Below the pieces are notes generated by a model. That model was given only the letters and a program-made list of their open reading frames with translations. It was not told the origin of the DNA and made no database searches. Source: J084 sp964471405 (GTDB lineage Bacteria > Pseudomonadota > Alphaproteobacteria > Sphingomonadales > Rhodothalassiaceae). Taken from it: 45,139 nucleotides of DNA. Shown piece after piece: positions 25,061-34,049 of the stretch. The stretch covers positions 1 to 45,139 of the forward strand of contig CAYYGH010000015.1 of the NCBI GenBank assembly GCA_964471405.1, read 5' to 3'. Every line of letters starts with the position of its first letter. The first letter of the stretch is position 1. The position numbers and the translations under genes are program-made.

Positions 25061-27242
25061 GCTGTGGCGGGGCGGCCGTGCGCGCATCGCCCGCACGCCC
25101 ACCATCCTGCAGATGGAGGCGGTCGAATGCGGTGCGGCGTCGCTTGCGATGGTGCTCGCCCATTACGGCCGTTGGGTGCCCTTGGAGGAACTGCGGGTCC
25201 AAAGCGGGGTGACGCGCGACGGCGCCACCGCGGCCGGCATCCTGCGCGCGGCGCGCTTCCATGGCCTTGAAGCCAAGGGGATGCGCCTCGAAATGGACCG
25301 CCTCGCCGAGCAGCGGCTGCCGCTCATCGTCTTCTGGCAGTTCAACCATTTCATCGTGGTGGAGGGATTCGGCGAGGATGTCGTCCATGTCAACGACCCG
25401 GCCAAGGGACGGCTGAAGCTCGCACGCGAAGAGTTCTCGCGCGGATACACGGGGATTGCGCTCGTCTTCGCACCGGGACCCGCATTCACGCCGGCCGGCC
25501 ATCCGCCGCGGGTGCTGGGTGCGCTGCTCCAGCGCCTTGCCCGCTCGCCGGACGCCGTGGCCGCGATTGCCCTCGCCAGCCTGCTGATTGCCGTGCCCGG
25601 ACTTGTGACGCCGCTGGGGCTGAAGCTGTTCGTCGATGACGTGCTGGTGCGCGGCTATGCCGACTGGCTGTTCCCGCTCGTCCTCGGCCTGGTGGCCGCG
25701 ACGGTTGTGGGAGGCCTCCTGGTCTGGCTGCAGCAGCGCCTGCTGATCGCCCTGCAGACCAAGCTCGACATGGCGATCGCGGCCGAATACGTCTGGCATC
25801 TCCTGCGGCTGCCGATGCGGTTCTTCAGCCAGCGGTTTGCGGGCGATCTTGCCAATCGGATGGTCGGGGCCCGGCGCATTGCGGCGCTGATGGCGGGCCC
25901 GCTTCCGACCACGGTCATCGCGATCGTGGTGGGGGCGGTTTTTCTCGTGGCGCTCGTCTTCCTCAGCCCTTGGCTGACGCTGGTCGCGCTTGCCGCGATC
26001 GGGCTGCATCTGGCCGTGCTGAAGCTGGTCGCACGGCGCCGGCAGGAGCTCAACAGCCGCTATCTCGTGGACCAGGGCGCACTCGCCGGTTTTTCGGCTG
26101 CGGGTCTGGCCGCGATCGAGACCATCCGGGCCGGCGGCAGCGAGCAGGACTTCCATGCTCAGTGGGCGGGGCACCAGGCCCGGCTCGTCAACAGCCATCA
26201 GCGTCTGGGTGAGGCGAGCGCCCTGCTCGAAGTCGGCCCCCAGTTCGTGGCCGTGCTGGCGCAGGCGGTGATCCTGTTTGCAGGGGCGGAACTCATTCTG
26301 GCGGGGCGGCTCACCATGGGTGGACTGGTGGCCTTTCAGGCGCTCTGGTTGCAGGTGGCGACGCCCGTGCAGCGCTTCGTGATGCTGGGCGGCCAGCTGC
26401 AGACGATTCTGGGCGACCTTGCGCGCCTGGACGATGTGCTGCGCTACCCGCTCGAAGAGGAGGACGGAGCCAGCCCGCAGGCCGCGCCTTCCGGCCCGCG
26501 CGGCGAGCCGCAGCCGGTGCGCATCACCGGGCGGCTGGAGTTCCGCGGGGTGCGCTTCGGCTATGACCCGACGCGCCCACCGCTCATCGACGGGCTTGAT
26601 TTCGTGCTGCCACCGGGCGGGCGCATTGCTCTGGTGGGGCCGTCGGGTTCCGGCAAGTCGACGGTCACCCGCCTCATCCTCGGTCTGCTCAAGCCTTCGG
26701 CGGGCGAGATCCTGATCGACGGCCGGCCCCGCCACGCCTGGCCGGCCATTCTGCTGGAGCGGGACATCGCAGCCGTCGATCAGCAGATCTACCTGTTCGC
26801 GGGGACGGTCGCCGAAAACATCGCCTTCTGGGACCCGGGCATCCGCCGCGAGGCGATCCAGCGGGCCGCCGAAGATGCGCTGGTCCATGACGAGATCGCC
26901 GCACGCCCGGGCGGCTACGAAGCCGTCGTCGAGGAGGGCGGCCGCAATTTCAGTGGCGGCCAGCGTCAGCGCCTGGAGATCGCCCGCGCGCTCGCCCGCG
27001 ATCCCCGGATCCTCGTGCTGGACGAGGCGACCGCAGCCCTCGATGCCAGGACGGAAGAGGAGATCGACCACCGTCTGCGCCGGCGCGGCTGCTCGCTGGT
27101 GATCGTCGCCCACCGCCTGTCCACCATCCGGGATGCCGACGAGATCATCGTTCTGGATGAGGGGCAGGTCGTCGAACGTGGCCGTCATGACGACCTGATT
27201 GCGCTGGGTGGGCGCTACCGGCAGCTGGTGGAGCAGGGGTGA
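25041..27242 (+). CDS. NHLP-family C39 peptidase/ABC exporter
   Basis: A 733-residue peptidase-containing ABC transporter that would cut the leader after Gly-Gly and export the core. The N-terminal C39 domain has the oxyanion Gln24 and nucleophile Cys30 in QMEAVECGAASLAM, His103 in FNHFIVVEG and Asp119 in VNDPAKG, so the catalytic set is complete. Six transmembrane helices follow (about 150-450). The nucleotide-binding domain has Walker A GPSGSGKST, signature FSGGQRQRLE and Walker B ILVLDEATAALD. The ATG at 25041 has GGAGG 6 bases upstream. An ATG at 25026 is also possible (AGGGG). Both overlap the HlyD gene. Confidence 0.95.
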   Translation: MPRRLSRLWRGGRARIARTPTILQMEAVECGAASLAMVLAHYGRWVPLEELRVQSGVTRDGATAAGILRAARFHGLEAKGMRLEMDRLAEQRLPLIVFWQFNHFIVVEGFGEDVVHVNDPAKGRLKLAREEFSRGYTGIALVFAPGPAFTPAGHPPRVLGALLQRLARSPDAVAAIALASLLIAVPGLVTPLGLKLFVDDVLVRGYADWLFPLVLGLVAATVVGGLLVWLQQRLLIALQTKLDMAIAAEYVWHLLRLPMRFFSQRFAGDLANRMVGARRIAALMAGPLPTTVIAIVVGAVFLVALVFLSPWLTLVALAAIGLHLAVLKLVARRRQELNSRYLVDQGALAGFSAAGLAAIETIRAGGSEQDFHAQWAGHQARLVNSHQRLGEASALLEVGPQFVAVLAQAVILFAGAELILAGRLTMGGLVAFQALWLQVATPVQRFVMLGGQLQTILGDLARLDDVLRYPLEEEDGASPQAAPSGPRGEPQPVRITGRLEFRGVRFGYDPTRPPLIDGLDFVLPPGGRIALVGPSGSGKSTVTRLILGLLKPSAGEILIDGRPRHAWPAILLERDIAAVDQQIYLFAGTVAENIAFWDPGIRREAIQRAAEDALVHDEIAARPGGYEAVVEEGGRNFSGGQRQRLEIARALARDPRILVLDEATAALDARTEEEIDHRLRRRGCSLVIVAHRLSTIRDADEIIVLDEGQVVERGRHDDLIALGGRYRQLVEQG

Positions 27243-29983
27243 TGGCGGCGGATCGGGATCAGGCTCCCCTCATGACGCTTGAAGCCGGCGCTGAGCCGGC
27301 AGCGCTGCCCGACAGTCCCGCCGTGATCACGGTGGAGCAGGGGCGGCTGCTGCTGTTTCTCGTCGAGGCATCGGGCCTTCGCCACCTGGCGGGAGAGGCG
27401 GGACCGGGAGACCGGCTGCTTTACCCCGGCAGTCCCGGCAGCAGCGCCCGGTCGGACGGGCGGCCGGTGCTGTCCTGGCTTCTGGTCCCGGCACAACATG
27501 CCAGGATTGCGGTCGCAGCCGTGGATGAAAAGACGCGCGCGGCGGACGTTCTTGCACTGGCGTGGCGCCTGCTGCCGGAGACGCACAAGGGTGACAGCCG
27601 GAAGCTGCCGGAACGAGTCGGCCTTGATGCGGTTCTCAAGGAGGTGATCGCGGCCTGGCAGCAGCATCTTGCCGACCAGGAGCAGCACCGCACTGCGGAG
27701 CTTGCGCGTTGGGAGCGCAGTCGACGCACCGGGCTTGTCCGTGCGCTCGGCCGGCTTGCCGGAGTGGTGACGGGGGCATTGCAGCACAGATCCGGACAGG
27801 CGGTTCAGCCTGCGGACGGGCGGGTGCAGGCGATCGCGGATGCAGCTGCCGCCCTTGGCACGCCCATAGCTCCGGACCGCCTGCGGCGGATCGATGAGGT
27901 GGCAGCCGATCTGCCGCCCGATCCGGATCCGGAACGGAGGGGGGAAGCGATCGAGCGGCTGCTTGAGTCATCCGGTCTCTTCTTTCGCCGGATTCGGCTT
28001 CCCGAAACCTGGTGGCATGCGGATCACGGGGTTCTGCTGCTGCTGGGAATGGACGGCCGGGCGGTTGCCGCCCGTCCGACCTCATCCGGCTATGAGACCT
28101 TGGGCGAAACGGGGAGCAGGCCGGTATCCGCCGACCATCGCCTGGCGCGTGCGGGGCGGACGGCCTGGATGCTGGCCGCCCGCCTGCCCGAGGCGGAGAG
28201 GCTGCGGCTTGGCGATCTTCTCCGGCACGCCGGCTGGGGCATGGGACGCGATGCCGCCCGATTCCTCGTCTTCACGCTGCTTGCCGGTCTGCTTTCTCTC
28301 GGGACCCCGCTGGCCACGGGTGCGGTGATGGCCAACGCCATACCGGAAGCCGATCATCCCCTCCTCCTCACGCTCTTCCTGGCGCTGGTGGCGGCTGCTG
28401 CCGCCCAGGCCGGTATCAGTCTCGCCAGCGGCCTGGCCACCGTGCGGGCGGAAGGGCGAGCCGGCAATCGTGTCCAGGAGGCGGTCTGGGACCGCCTGCT
28501 GCGGCTGCCCGTGTCCTTTTTCCGCCGCTTCGATGTCGGCGATCTGACCAATCGCGCGCTGTCGGTGGACACCATCCGGGCGATGGCAAGCATGCATGCG
28601 GTCACCGCCATCACCCATGGCATCTTCGGCCTGTTCTCGCTGGCGTTGATGATCTGGTATGACGTGAAGCTCGGGCTGGTGGTGGCGGCCATGGGGCTTG
28701 TTTTCGCCGGTCTGACATGGCTCGTCGGGCGTGCCGTCCTGCGGGAGGTCTCGGCCATTACGGATGATACGGGCCGGCTGGAAGCGCTCATCTTCCAGTT
28801 CGTGCAGGCGATCACGAAGATCCGGGTCGCCGGCGCGGTTGTCGCCGCCTTTCAGCGCTTTGCCGAGCTCTACCGTCGGCTTCTCGCGGCCTCGCGGCGG
28901 CAGATGGTGGCGGCCGCCGTTCTCCAGGGGCTGTCCACCGTCTGGCCGATCCTGACATTCGCCGTGCTCGTGGCGGTGCTGGCCTTTGTGAGCGGGCAGT
29001 TCTTCGCCTATTTCCGCACGCCGGCCGACTGGGCCGGAATCGAGGCGGAGAATCTGCGCGCGAGCATTTCGGCCTCTTCCTTCATCGCCTTCTACACCGC
29101 GCTCGGGCAGTTTTCGCTGGCGCTCGTCATGGTCTCGGGCGCGGTGCTGCAGCTAGTGGCGATCCGCCCCTGGGCCGAGCGTCTGCGCCCGATACTTGAC
29201 ACCAGACCCGAGGATGAGGCCGGCGGCGGCCGGCGGCCCGAGCGCCTGCGCGGGCAAATCGCCTTCCATGGCGTCTGCTTCCGCTATGCCGTGCCGGGGG
29301 CACGGATTCTGGACGGGGTGAACCTGAGGGTGGAACCCGGCGAGATGGTGGCGCTCGTGGGGCCGTCGGGCGCGGGCAAGTCTACCATCATCCGCCTGCT
29401 GCTCGGATTCGAGGAGCCCGAAGAGGGCAGCATCTTCATTGACGGCATCGATCTCAAGCGCCTCGATCGCGTCTGGTTCCGGCGCCGGATCGGTGTGGTG
29501 CTCCAGGACGGCCGGCTGCTGCCGGGCAGCATCTTCCAGAACATCGCAGCCGGTGCCCGCATCAGCCGGGAGGAGGCCATGGAGGCGGTCCGCATGGCCG
29601 GCATGGAAGACGATCTCAAACAGATGCCGATGGGGCTTGAGACGATGCTGAGCGAAGGTGCCGTCACCCTCTCCGGCGGGCAGCGTCAGCGGCTGATGAT
29701 CGCGCGTGCGCTCGTGCGCCGGCCCAGGCTTGTCATCTTCGACGAGGCGACCAGCGCGCTTGACAACGAAACCCAGGCGGTGGTCACCGACAGCCTCAAC
29801 CGGCTCGCCGTCACCCGCCTCGTGGTGGCCCACCGCCTGTCCACGATCCGCGAGGCCGACCGCATCTATGTCCTCGACCGCGGTCGTGTCGTCGAGGAAG
29901 GGCGGTTCGAGGAGCTGCTGGCGGCTGACGGCCTGTTCCGACGGCTCGCGCAGCGGCAGATGATCGCCCCCCCTGCCGCCTGA
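27242..29983 (+). CDS. NHLP-family ABC exporter, permease/ATPase without peptidase
   Basis: A 913-residue half transporter, the usual second ABC partner of NHLP clusters. In place of the C39 peptidase it has a roughly 330-residue N-terminal region with no motif I can name, beginning with a cupin- or cNMP-like beta-rich segment. The transmembrane domain (about 340-620) is followed by an ATPase with Walker A GPSGAGKST, signature LSGGQRQRLM, Walker B LVIFDEATSALD and the H-loop VVAHRLST. The ATG at 27242 shares one base with the previous stop (a GTG at 27239 is the alternative). It probably pairs with the C39 exporter as a heterodimer, or acts beside it. Confidence 0.93.
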   Translation: MAADRDQAPLMTLEAGAEPAALPDSPAVITVEQGRLLLFLVEASGLRHLAGEAGPGDRLLYPGSPGSSARSDGRPVLSWLLVPAQHARIAVAAVDEKTRAADVLALAWRLLPETHKGDSRKLPERVGLDAVLKEVIAAWQQHLADQEQHRTAELARWERSRRTGLVRALGRLAGVVTGALQHRSGQAVQPADGRVQAIADAAAALGTPIAPDRLRRIDEVAADLPPDPDPERRGEAIERLLESSGLFFRRIRLPETWWHADHGVLLLLGMDGRAVAARPTSSGYETLGETGSRPVSADHRLARAGRTAWMLAARLPEAERLRLGDLLRHAGWGMGRDAARFLVFTLLAGLLSLGTPLATGAVMANAIPEADHPLLLTLFLALVAAAAAQAGISLASGLATVRAEGRAGNRVQEAVWDRLLRLPVSFFRRFDVGDLTNRALSVDTIRAMASMHAVTAITHGIFGLFSLALMIWYDVKLGLVVAAMGLVFAGLTWLVGRAVLREVSAITDDTGRLEALIFQFVQAITKIRVAGAVVAAFQRFAELYRRLLAASRRQMVAAAVLQGLSTVWPILTFAVLVAVLAFVSGQFFAYFRTPADWAGIEAENLRASISASSFIAFYTALGQFSLALVMVSGAVLQLVAIRPWAERLRPILDTRPEDEAGGGRRPERLRGQIAFHGVCFRYAVPGARILDGVNLRVEPGEMVALVGPSGAGKSTIIRLLLGFEEPEEGSIFIDGIDLKRLDRVWFRRRIGVVLQDGRLLPGSIFQNIAAGARISREEAMEAVRMAGMEDDLKQMPMGLETMLSEGAVTLSGGQRQRLMIARALVRRPRLVIFDEATSALDNETQAVVTDSLNRLAVTRLVVAHRLSTIREADRIYVLDRGRVVEEGRFEELLAADGLFRRLAQRQMIAPPAA

Positions 29984-30017
29984 TGTGCCGACCGAATTCA
30001 GCGCGGCCCGACTGGAA

Positions 30018-31100
30018 TCAGCACGCAGCGGATGCCGGCTGGCGGACGCCTGCCAGCCGCTCGATGACGGCATCGGTGACGGCGGCAATGTCCGCCGAGC
30101 CGCCGAGATCGGCGGTCAGGATGCCATCGGCCAGGCTGCGCGCGACGGCCTCTTCCACGAGGCGGGCGAGATCCGGGCGTCTCGCACCCCACTCCAGCAT
30201 CAAAGCGCAGCTTGCCATCATGCCGATCGGATTGGCGCGGCCCGTGCCCGCGATGTCGGGGGCCGAGCCATGGACCGGCTCGTAGAGACCGGGCGCGCCG
30301 TCCTCGCCGAGGGAGGCGGAGGGAATGAGGCCGATGGAGCCGGCCAGCACGCTCGCCTCATCCGTCAGGATGTCGCCGAAGAGATTCTCGGTAACGATCA
30401 CGTCGAAGTCCTGCGGCGCCTGGATGAGGCGCATGGCGGCCGCATCCACGAGCTGGATGTCGAACGCGACATCCGGGAACTCCTCAGCGAGGATCCGCTC
30501 CGTCACGCGCCGCCACAGGCGGCTGGTCTCCAGCACATTGGCCTTGTCGACGAGGGTGAGCCGGCTGCGGCGGCTGCGGGCAAGCCGGGCCGCCAGCCGC
30601 ACGACGCGGGCCACCTCCTCTTCGCTATAGCGGCAGACGTCATAGGCGCCCCGGCCATCCTGGCCCTTTTCGCCGAAATAGAGTCCGCCGGTGAGCTCAC
30701 GCACGAAGAGAATGTCGGTGCCCGAGACGATCTCGCGCCTGAGGGGTGTGCGGTCCGCAAGCGCCGGATGGCAGCGGATGGGGCGCAAATTCGCGAAGAC
30801 GCCGAGCGCACGGCGCAGCTGCAGCAGGCCGCGCTCGGGTCTCAGATGGCCGGGCAGCCCGTCCCAGGCCGGTCCGCCGACGGCGCCCAGGAGGACCGCA
30901 TCGGCCTCCAGCGCCGCTTCCAGCGTCCGGTCGGGCAGGGGCACGCCTTCCGCCTCGATCGCCGTGCCGCCGATGAGCTCTTCCTGCCAGGAAAAGCGCC
31001 ATCCGGATTTGAGCGCGAGCGCGTTGAGCAGCTTGCGCGCACTCGCCATCACCTCCGGACCGATACCGTCGCCGGGAAGCGCCAGGATCCGGAAAGTCAT
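30018..31100 (-). CDS. leuB: 3-Isopropylmalate dehydrogenase
   Basis: A 360-residue NAD-dependent enzyme oxidising and decarboxylating 3-isopropylmalate to 2-ketoisocaproate precursor in leucine synthesis. It has the N-terminal ILALPGDGIGPEVM, the substrate-site segment FANLRPI, the Lys/Asn of LTLVDKANVLETSRLWR, the metal aspartates in ENLFGDILTDEAS, and GLYEPVHGSAPDIAGTGRAN with the adenosine-binding loop. The start at 31100 has AGGGAGA about 8 bases upstream; the longer frame to 31292 overlaps ilvE and is rejected. It is the last gene of the operon. The gap to the convergent RiPP exporter is only 34 bases. Confidence 0.95.
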   Translation of the reverse strand: MTFRILALPGDGIGPEVMASARKLLNALALKSGWRFSWQEELIGGTAIEAEGVPLPDRTLEAALEADAVLLGAVGGPAWDGLPGHLRPERGLLQLRRALGVFANLRPIRCHPALADRTPLRREIVSGTDILFVRELTGGLYFGEKGQDGRGAYDVCRYSEEEVARVVRLAARLARSRRSRLTLVDKANVLETSRLWRRVTERILAEEFPDVAFDIQLVDAAAMRLIQAPQDFDVIVTENLFGDILTDEASVLAGSIGLIPSASLGEDGAPGLYEPVHGSAPDIAGTGRANPIGMMASCALMLEWGARRPDLARLVEEAVARSLADGILTADLGGSADIAAVTDAVIERLAGVRQPASAAC

Positions 31101-31143
31101 CGCTGCGGTCTCCCTTGCGCGTGCATTCCTTTCATACGATCCG

Positions 31144-32112
31144 TCATTCCGCCTGGCGTGCCGCCGCCTGCTGGGGCAGCGGCGTGACCTCGGCCTCCAG
31201 GGGTTCGAGCCAGCCCCACCGGTCGGCGGTGCGGCCGTCGAAGAGGCCGAAGAAGGCATCCTGGATGCGCCGCGTGATCGGCCGGCTGCCATCGCCGATC
31301 GGGATCCGGTCCACCGAGCGGATCGGCGTCACCTCGGCGGCCGTGCCGGTGAAGAAGAGTTCGTCGGCGATATAGAGCATCTCGCGCGGGATGGGCTGTT
31401 CGATCACCTCGATCCCCATATCGCGCGCCAGCGTGATCACCGTGTGGCGCGTGATGCCGGCGAGGATGGAGGCGGCGGCCGGCGGCGTGTAGATGCGTCC
31501 CTCCCGCACGACGAAGATGTTCTCGCCGGCACCCTCACTCACCAGCCCGTCGTGGGACAGGCCTATGCCTTCCGCAAAGCCGCGCGATTTCGCCTCCAGC
31601 GAAATCAGCTGGCTGGAGAGATAGTTGCCGCCCATCTTGAGCCCGGCCGGGACCGTGCCGGGTGCGACCCGCCGCCAGCTCGACACGCACACGTCGATGC
31701 CGTTCTTCAGCCCTTCCTCGCCGAGATAGGCGCCCCAGGGGAAGGCCGCGATCGCCACGTCGATCGGACATTCCTTCCCGACCACGCCGATGCCGCCATA
31801 GCCCTTGAAGGCGATGGGGCGCACATAGGCGCTGGTAAGATTGTTGACGCGCACCACCTCCTTGGCCGCGGCGACAAGGATGTCCGCATCATAGGGGATT
31901 TCCATCCCGTAGACGCGGGCTGCGTGATACATCCGCCTGATGTGGTCGGTCAGCCGGAAGACCCTGGGGCCCAGATGCGTCTCGTAGCAGCGGATGCCCT
32001 CGAACACGGAGGAGCCGTAATGCAGCGCGTGGCTGAGCACATGGACGGTCGCCTCCTTCCAGGGGATGAGGCGGCCGTTCATCCAGATGTGGTCGGTTTC
32101 GGCGATCGGCAT
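31144..32112 (-). CDS. ilvE: Branched-chain amino acid aminotransferase
   Basis: A 322-residue fold-type IV PLP enzyme making Leu, Ile and Val from their 2-keto acids with glutamate. The N-terminal HALHYGSSVFEGIRCYET, the PLP lysine in GLKMGGNYLSSQL, the cofactor segment LVSEGAGENIFVVREGRIYT, and FFTGTAAEVTPIRSVD are all canonical. It lies 24 bases after leuA and 43 before leuB in the operon. AAGGA is about 10 bases before the ATG. Confidence 0.95.
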   Translation of the reverse strand: MPIAETDHIWMNGRLIPWKEATVHVLSHALHYGSSVFEGIRCYETHLGPRVFRLTDHIRRMYHAARVYGMEIPYDADILVAAAKEVVRVNNLTSAYVRPIAFKGYGGIGVVGKECPIDVAIAAFPWGAYLGEEGLKNGIDVCVSSWRRVAPGTVPAGLKMGGNYLSSQLISLEAKSRGFAEGIGLSHDGLVSEGAGENIFVVREGRIYTPPAAASILAGITRHTVITLARDMGIEVIEQPIPREMLYIADELFFTGTAAEVTPIRSVDRIPIGDGSRPITRRIQDAFFGLFDGRTADRWGWLEPLEAEVTPLPQQAAARQAE

Positions 32113-32136
32113 GGCAACCAGGTCCTTTCACATGAT

Positions 32137-33741
32137 CTAGAAGGCGGCCAGCGCGGGGTCCAGCCGGGGGTTTGCGCCTTGGCATGCGGGATCCTCGCGC
32201 AGGATCCGGTTCAGCGCGTCGAGATAGGCCTCGGCCGAGGCGACGATGATGTCGGTATCCACGCCCGAGCCGTGGGCGGCCCGCTGTGCGGATTCCAGCC
32301 GGACATCCGCCCAGCCCTGGGCATCCGACCCGGCGCCGATGGAACGCACGGCAAAGTCGACGAGCCGGGCATCCGCCCCGGTCGCCGAGCGGATCGCGGC
32401 GAACACCGCCTCGATCGGCCCGTGGGCGAGCGCGGAGGCCTGCACCAGACGGCCGTCCTCATGCGCCAGCGCCACGGCCGCGGTGCTCATCTTGGAGTCG
32501 CCGGAGGAGGCCGCCACCTGCAGCGCCTGAAGCCGCCAGGGGCCGGTGGACTTGACCTCCCGGCCCAGGATCAACCCCTCGATGTCGGCATTGGTGACGA
32601 GCTTCTTGCGGTCGGCGAGCTCCTTGAAGGCCCGGAAGGCGGCGTCAATCTCCTCGTCGGAGAGGCTGTAGCCCAGCGCCTCCACCCGGCGCTTGAAGGC
32701 ATGCCGGCCCGAATGCTTGCCCAGCACGAGCTGGGAGGCCGGCACGCCGACGTCCTCGGGCCGCATGATCTCGTAGGTCTCCACATTCTTCAGCACGCCG
32801 TCCTGGTGGATGCCGGACTCATGCGCAAACGCGTTGTCGCCCACGATCGCCTTGTTGCGCGGCACGGGCTGGCCGGTCAGCGAGGCGAGCAGGCGCGAGA
32901 CGGCGTAAAGCCGGCGGGTGTGGACGCCGGTTGCCACCCCGAAATGGTCGGCCCGTGTTCTCAGCGCCATCACGACCTCTTCCAGCGCGGCATTGCCGGC
33001 CCGTTCGCCGATGCCGTTGAGCGCCACCTCCACCTGCCGCGCACCGGCCTCGATCGCGGCCAGCGAGTTCGCGACCGCCAGCCCCAGATCGTCATGGCAA
33101 TGGGCAGAGAAGATCACTTTGTCCGCCCCGCGCACATTCTCCCGCAGATGGGTGAAGATGCGGCGGATGTCGTCGGGCGTGGCGTAGCCCACGGTGTCCG
33201 GGACGTTGACGATGCGCGCACCCGCCTCGATCGCCGCCGAGAAGATCTTGACGAGAAACTCGGGTTCGGTTCTGAGCGCATCTTCCGCGCTGAACTCGAC
33301 CTCCTCGGTGAGCTCGCGGGCCTGGCGCACGGCCGCGACGGCCCGGTCCAGCACCTCGGACTGCGAGAGCTTCAGCTTGTCCTTGCGGTGGACGGGGGAC
33401 GTCGCGATGAAGGTGTGGATGCGCCGACGCGCGGCCGGGCGCGTCGCTTCGCCGGCGGCCCGGATGTCGCCTTCCGTCGCCCGAGCCAGCGCGCACACCG
33501 TCACGCCCTCGACCGTGCGGGCGATGGTTTCGACCGCCTTGAAGTCCCCGGGCGAGGCGGCCGGAAAACCCGCCTCGATGATGTCGACCCCAAGCTCGGC
33601 CAGCGCCCGCGCCAGCTTCAGCTTTTGCTCGAAATCCATCGAGAATCCCGGCGCCTGCTCGCCGTCGCGCAAGGTGGTGTCGAAGATCCAGACCCGCTCG
33701 GGTGCCGGGCCGGTGCTGTTTGTGGCTACGTCGGCGGTCAT
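32137..33741 (-). CDS. leuA: 2-Isopropylmalate synthase
   Basis: A 534-residue enzyme condensing acetyl-CoA with 2-ketoisovalerate, the committed step to leucine. The catalytic TIM barrel begins with DTTLRDGEQAPG and has the metal-binding HCHDDLGLAVAN, then GIGERAGNAALEEVVMAL. HESGIHQDGVLKN and LGKHSGRHAFKRR follow. The C-terminal regulatory (leucine-feedback) domain is present (about 400-520), so feedback inhibition is expected besides the attenuator. The ATG overlaps the ilvM stop by 4 bases, so translation is coupled to acetolactate synthase. Confidence 0.95.
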   Translation of the reverse strand: MTADVATNSTGPAPERVWIFDTTLRDGEQAPGFSMDFEQKLKLARALAELGVDIIEAGFPAASPGDFKAVETIARTVEGVTVCALARATEGDIRAAGEATRPAARRRIHTFIATSPVHRKDKLKLSQSEVLDRAVAAVRQARELTEEVEFSAEDALRTEPEFLVKIFSAAIEAGARIVNVPDTVGYATPDDIRRIFTHLRENVRGADKVIFSAHCHDDLGLAVANSLAAIEAGARQVEVALNGIGERAGNAALEEVVMALRTRADHFGVATGVHTRRLYAVSRLLASLTGQPVPRNKAIVGDNAFAHESGIHQDGVLKNVETYEIMRPEDVGVPASQLVLGKHSGRHAFKRRVEALGYSLSDEEIDAAFRAFKELADRKKLVTNADIEGLILGREVKSTGPWRLQALQVAASSGDSKMSTAAVALAHEDGRLVQASALAHGPIEAVFAAIRSATGADARLVDFAVRSIGAGSDAQGWADVRLESAQRAAHGSGVDTDIIVASAEAYLDALNRILREDPACQGANPRLDPALAAF

Positions 33742-34049
33742 GATGCGGCTCCCATTGCCTTTTCAGCGAAAAAACCGGGCTGCGGTGCGCCGGCGAGCAC
33801 GGGCATGCCCGGCTCGGCTCCCTCGATCGCCCGCACGCACAACAGGCGGTTGATCTGGGCACGCAGCACCTCAAGCCGCGGCCGCGACCAGGGCTGCGGT
33901 TCGACGGCGACGATCAGCCGCTGGCCGCTGTTGCCGGCCGGCATCAGGGTCGCCGCCTGGATGCGCCAGCCGCGGCGCTCGATCAGCCCCAGCACGCGCA
34001 ACACCGCGCCATGGGAATGGTCGATCTCGATGGTCAGCGTTTCGGTCAT
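33738..34049 (-). CDS. ilvM: Acetolactate synthase small (regulatory) subunit, IlvM type
   Basis: A 103-residue protein with a single ACT-like domain (TIEIDHSHGAVLRVLGLIER, then GWRIQAATLMPAGNSG). It is much shorter than the usual 160-170 residue IlvN with its second C-terminal domain, and closest in size and pattern to IlvM of isozyme II. It overlaps the stop of the large subunit gene and the start of leuA by 4 bases each. Its partner is the IlvG-like large subunit. Short IlvM-type subunits often confer weak valine sensitivity; whether that holds here is unknown. Confidence 0.85.
   Translation of the reverse strand: MTETLTIEIDHSHGAVLRVLGLIERRGWRIQAATLMPAGNSGQRLIVAVEPQPWSRPRLEVLRAQINRLLCVRAIEGAEPGMPVLAGAPQPGFFAEKAMGAAS

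Noticed and set aside
24858..27188. A 776-codon frame antisense to the C39 ABC exporter
   Set aside because: The sense strand has complete C39 and ABC motifs. The antisense frame has none and is of shadow composition.
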